Below are positions 3,041 through 5,392 of a stretch of 5,392 nucleotides of DNA, piece by piece; within the stretch, counting starts at the first letter, position 1, and every line of letters begins with the position of its first letter. Under the pieces are notes generated by a model. The model searched no databases. It was not told the origin of the DNA and was given only the letters and a program-made list of their open reading frames with translations. The DNA is from Planctomycetota bacterium (GTDB taxonomy: Bacteria > Planctomycetota > B15-G4). A program made the position numbers and the translations under genes. The stretch is taken from positions 1 to 5,392 of the forward strand of contig QNBX01000243.1 of NCBI GenBank assembly GCA_003644265.1. Direction: 5' to 3'.

Positions 3041-5392
3041 GACGCCTCGCCCCAAGCCGTTGTGCCTCGCGACGTGTCCCGCTGCCGGCTTCGCTGGGGC
3101 TGTGCGCGCTGCTGTTCGGCGCGCCCGCGCTGTGCGCGTCGAGCGCCCAGGACGTCCTGGAGCAGTCGGCGCCGACCGACACGGCGCTGGAGCAGGCCCG
3201 CGCCGCGCTGCTCGACGCCAGCGTCGAAGAGCTCGAGTTGTCGCTGCACGCCAAGACGCTGCTGGACGCCGGCGACGTGCAGACCTTGGGCAGCTTGTTG
3301 TCGCCAACGAGCGACGAGCGCGTGGCGCGGGCGATCGTCGCCACGCTCAACAACGCGCGGCACGCGGGCTTCATGGACGAGCTGCTGGGTCTGTCGGCCG
3401 GCGCTCACGATGCATCCTTGCGACGCTCCGCTAGCGACGGCGTGCGACGCATGGCCTGCTCCGACCCGGCCGCGCGTGATGCCCTGGTGGCAGACCTGCG
3501 CGCGGCCGAGCGCCCGCTGCCTGAGCGGCGCGCCATCGTGGCCGTGCTCGGCGCGTGTCGCGATCTCTCGGTGGTGGAGCCGCTGCTCGAACAGCTCGAG
3601 GGAGAGCTGAGCATGGATGCCCATGAGGCGCTCTTCATGCTGACCGGCTTCGACCCGCACCCGCGCGGCGGCGTCCAGGCCTGGAGACGCGTCTGGGAGC
3701 GCCACGGCATGCGCTCGCGCGAGGAGCTGCTGGAGCTTGCGCTGGTCCGCACGCGCTCGCAGATGTCGTCGGACCGGGCCGAGTACATGACCAGTCTGAG
3801 CGCCCTGCGCGTAGAGGTCGAGCAGGCGCACATCGACCGCATGGGCAGCAGCGACGTGGGCAAGCTGGTGGCCGGGCTGGCCGATGAGTATCCGCGCGTG
3901 CGCCAGACCGCCGCCCTGCGCCTGGCCCAGCACCCATCGCCCGACCAGGCGGCCTCGGCGTTGCCCGCGCTGCTGTTGCAGCTGGGCGTGCCCACGTCCG
4001 ACGGCAGCAACGGCGACCACGTCGCGGTGGAGCAGGACCCCGTCGTGCGCGCGGCCCTGGTCACGGCGGTGGGCGAGTTGGGCCGCAACCTGCCCGAGGC
4101 CTTGAGCGTGTTGATCGTGGAGCTGGCGTCGCCCCACGCCGAGGTCTCAGGCGCGGCGCTGTCGGCCCTGGGCAAGGTGCGCGGGCAGCCCCAGGTGGTG
4201 AGGCCCCTGCTGGCGCTGCTGGAGCGCTCGCCCGACGACGCCGAGACCCTGGTGCTGGGGCTCTCGATCATCGCGGCCAACCGTCCGCAGGGCGTGCTGG
4301 CTGACCTGGAGCGTCACCTCTCCATGGCCCCAAGCACAGCCGTGCAGGCCGAGGCCGTGCGTGCGCTGCTGGCCTGCGATCAGCTTGAGAGCGCCCTCGC
4401 GCTGGTAGCCGGCCTGGCCGCTCCCAGCACCGAACTCGACGTGCGCTTCGCCCTGGCGCGGGCTCTGGGTGACCGCTCGCGTGAGCCCGATCTGGCGCCC
4501 GAGCTGCGCGCGCAGATGGTGGATCTGCTGGCCAGCCTCAGCGCCGACCCCGAGCCCCCGGTGCGCGCCGAGGCCGTGTCGTCCCTGGGAGAGAGCGGAG
4601 CGCCCGAGGCCTTGCCCGAGCTCGAAGCTCGCGCGCCGGTGGAGGCGGACCCGACGGTGCTGTTGCGCGTGGTGCGCGCCCTCGGAGAGCTCGGTAACCC
4701 CGACGCCATCAGGACCATCGGCCGGCTCAGCGCCGAGCGCGACAGCGCCGACCCCCTGTGGGCCGAGTCGCGCGCAGCCCTGCTGGCCCTGGGCGCCTCG
4801 ATGTCGACGGCCGAGTGGTGGGCCGTGGCCCAGACCCTGCGCGAGGTGCGCGCCGACGAGCTGGCCCTGGTGGCCGTTCAGCAGATCGTCTCACCCAGCC
4901 AGCCCACGGCGAGCGTCGACCGGCAGCTCGTGCCCCAGGCGCTGGGGCTGCGGGCCGAGCTGCTGGCGCAGGTGGGGCAGTGGCAGGAGGCCTATGAGCT
5001 GCTGCTGGTGCTGCATGAGAGCGAGGCCGCCTGGCCCGCCGTCGAGCTGCGCTTGACGTTGCTGGCGGAGTGCGCCGAGCAGCTCGAGCGACCGGGCGCT
5101 GCGGCCGAGCACTTCGCGGCTCTGCACGCGCATCTGCCCAAGGGCGACGGTCGCCGGACCGGCGTGCAGCGGCGCCTGGCCGAGGCGCTCTGGAAGGCCG
5201 ACCTCAAGCCGGCCGCTGTGCTGGAGATCCAGCAGCTCTACGACGCCAAGCCCGAGGACAACGAGCTCATGTTCTGGCTGGCCCAGGTGCGCATGGACCT
5301 GGGCGAGGACGCCGTGGCGCGCGAGCTGCTGCTGCGCCTGGCCGCGCGCGTGCCCTCCGAGAGCACCGAGCTGCGCGAGCGCGTGGCCACGC
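3037..5392 (+). CDS. Exported HEAT/TPR repeat protein (3' partial)
   Basis: The frame stays open from ATG 3037 to the window end: 785 codons without a stop. Residues 1-37 look like a Sec signal peptide: Arg-rich n-region (R2, R3, R8, R12, R13), hydrophobic core 18-32, likely cleavage in SSA|QD after A37. The rest is almost entirely amphipathic helix. HEAT-like units are clearest near 281-317, 330-362, 364-397, 432-461, 504-530 and 538-565, with repeated D-P/S-x-x-x-VR-x-x-A-x-x-x-LG patterns. Residues 202-222 (LTGFD...AWRRVWE) resemble a motif I associate with HEAT proteins of Planctomycetota. From about 637 the helices become TPR-like (GQWQEAYELLL, GEDAVARELLLRLA). Such proteins are scaffolds; no enzyme motif is visible and the partner is unknown. 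About 67 Glu codons include only four GAA. The ATGA overlap and lack of a well-placed ribosome site (GGAG 3018-3021 lies 15 bases upstream) suggest coupling to aroK. Confidence 0.88.
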   Translation, partial: MRRLAPSRCASRRVPLPASLGLCALLFGAPALCASSAQDVLEQSAPTDTALEQARAALLDASVEELELSLHAKTLLDAGDVQTLGSLLSPTSDERVARAIVATLNNARHAGFMDELLGLSAGAHDASLRRSASDGVRRMACSDPAARDALVADLRAAERPLPERRAIVAVLGACRDLSVVEPLLEQLEGELSMDAHEALFMLTGFDPHPRGGVQAWRRVWERHGMRSREELLELALVRTRSQMSSDRAEYMTSLSALRVEVEQAHIDRMGSSDVGKLVAGLADEYPRVRQTAALRLAQHPSPDQAASALPALLLQLGVPTSDGSNGDHVAVEQDPVVRAALVTAVGELGRNLPEALSVLIVELASPHAEVSGAALSALGKVRGQPQVVRPLLALLERSPDDAETLVLGLSIIAANRPQGVLADLERHLSMAPSTAVQAEAVRALLACDQLESALALVAGLAAPSTELDVRFALARALGDRSREPDLAPELRAQMVDLLASLSADPEPPVRAEAVSSLGESGAPEALPELEARAPVEADPTVLLRVVRALGELGNPDAIRTIGRLSAERDSADPLWAESRAALLALGASMSTAEWWAVAQTLREVRADELALVAVQQIVSPSQPTASVDRQLVPQALGLRAELLAQVGQWQEAYELLLVLHESEAAWPAVELRLTLLAECAEQLERPGAAAEHFAALHAHLPKGDGRRTGVQRRLAEALWKADLKPAAVLEIQQLYDAKPEDNELMFWLAQVRMDLGEDAVARELLLRLAARVPSESTELRERVAT
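3049..3100 (+). other. Possible RNA stem-loop just after the aroK/HEAT junction
   Basis: GCCCC (3049-3053) can pair with GGGGC (3096-3100), and AAGCCG (3054-3059... sharing A3054 onward) with CGGCTT (3086-3091), giving about 11 pairs with a four-base bulge (3092-3095) and a 26-base loop. It lies in the first codons of the HEAT/TPR gene, in the signal-peptide region. It could affect translation at the junction, but stems of this size are common by chance in DNA this GC-rich. Confidence 0.25.

Noticed and set aside
3067..3085. Twin-arginine (Tat) signal at SRRVPL, residues 11-16 of the HEAT/TPR protein
   Set aside because: Only S-R-R matches; Pro replaces the usual Phe and there is no following Lys. 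A Sec signal explains the N-terminus better.
3121..3138. Lipoprotein signal at PALC, residues 30-33 of the HEAT/TPR protein
   Set aside because: Pro at -3 and Leu at -1 do not fit the lipobox, which needs a small residue before Cys.
3121..3610. Shifted plus-strand open frames within the HEAT/TPR gene (for example 3062-3610 and 4469-5056)
   Set aside because: They are Arg/Ser/Cys-rich shadows of the true frame, which is open from 3037 to 5392.
2947..4137. Long minus-strand open frames (2947-4137, 3405-4280) opposite the HEAT/TPR gene
   Set aside because: Their translations are His/Gln/Arg/Ala-rich with no domain pattern, while the plus frame has a signal peptide and regular helical repeats across the whole stretch.

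Overview
The window is very GC-rich bacterial chromosomal DNA, with almost every third codon position G or C. It holds the tail of one gene, one large minus-strand gene, a tRNA, and a tightly overlapping two-gene plus-strand unit that runs off the right edge. An exported protein built of repeated carboxypeptidase-regulatory-like modules, a large exported HEAT/TPR repeat protein, and a Glu(CUC) isoacceptor tRNA together suggest a Planctomycetota- or Myxococcota-like organism. This is an inference from gene style only; nothing here fixes the phylum. There are no integrases, transposases, CRISPR arrays or phage genes, so the region looks like ordinary chromosome rather than a mobile island.

Layout. 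Positions 2-100 are the last 32 codons of an unidentified plus-strand gene. Positions 101-188 are a short convergent gap with a duplicated 19-bp segment and two hairpins, both likely transcription ends. Positions 189-2147 (minus) encode a 652-residue membrane-anchored or secreted protein with six beta-sandwich-type repeat modules. Positions 2148-2227 are a relatively AT-rich divergent promoter region. Positions 2228-2305 are tRNA-Glu with anticodon CUC and an encoded CCA end. Positions 2306-2509 are a GC-rich spacer with a 24/25-bp tandem repeat. Positions 2510-3040 are aroK, a complete shikimate kinase of 176 residues. Positions 3037 to the window end are a signal-peptide-bearing HEAT/TPR repeat protein of at least 785 residues, whose ATG overlaps the aroK stop as ATGA.

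How the parts relate. aroK and the HEAT/TPR gene are almost certainly one transcription unit and probably translationally coupled, although one is a cytoplasmic aromatic-amino-acid enzyme and the other is predicted to be exported. The tRNA lies upstream on the same strand and no convincing terminator separates it from aroK. Glu codons in the HEAT/TPR gene are nearly all GAG, which suits the CUC tRNA next door. I see no clear evidence of a new multi-gene system. The points most worth a second look are the duplicated gene end at 85-193, the tandem repeat at 2335-2395, and the aroK/HEAT junction, where an A5G run sits in the right phase for a -1 shift into the HEAT frame.
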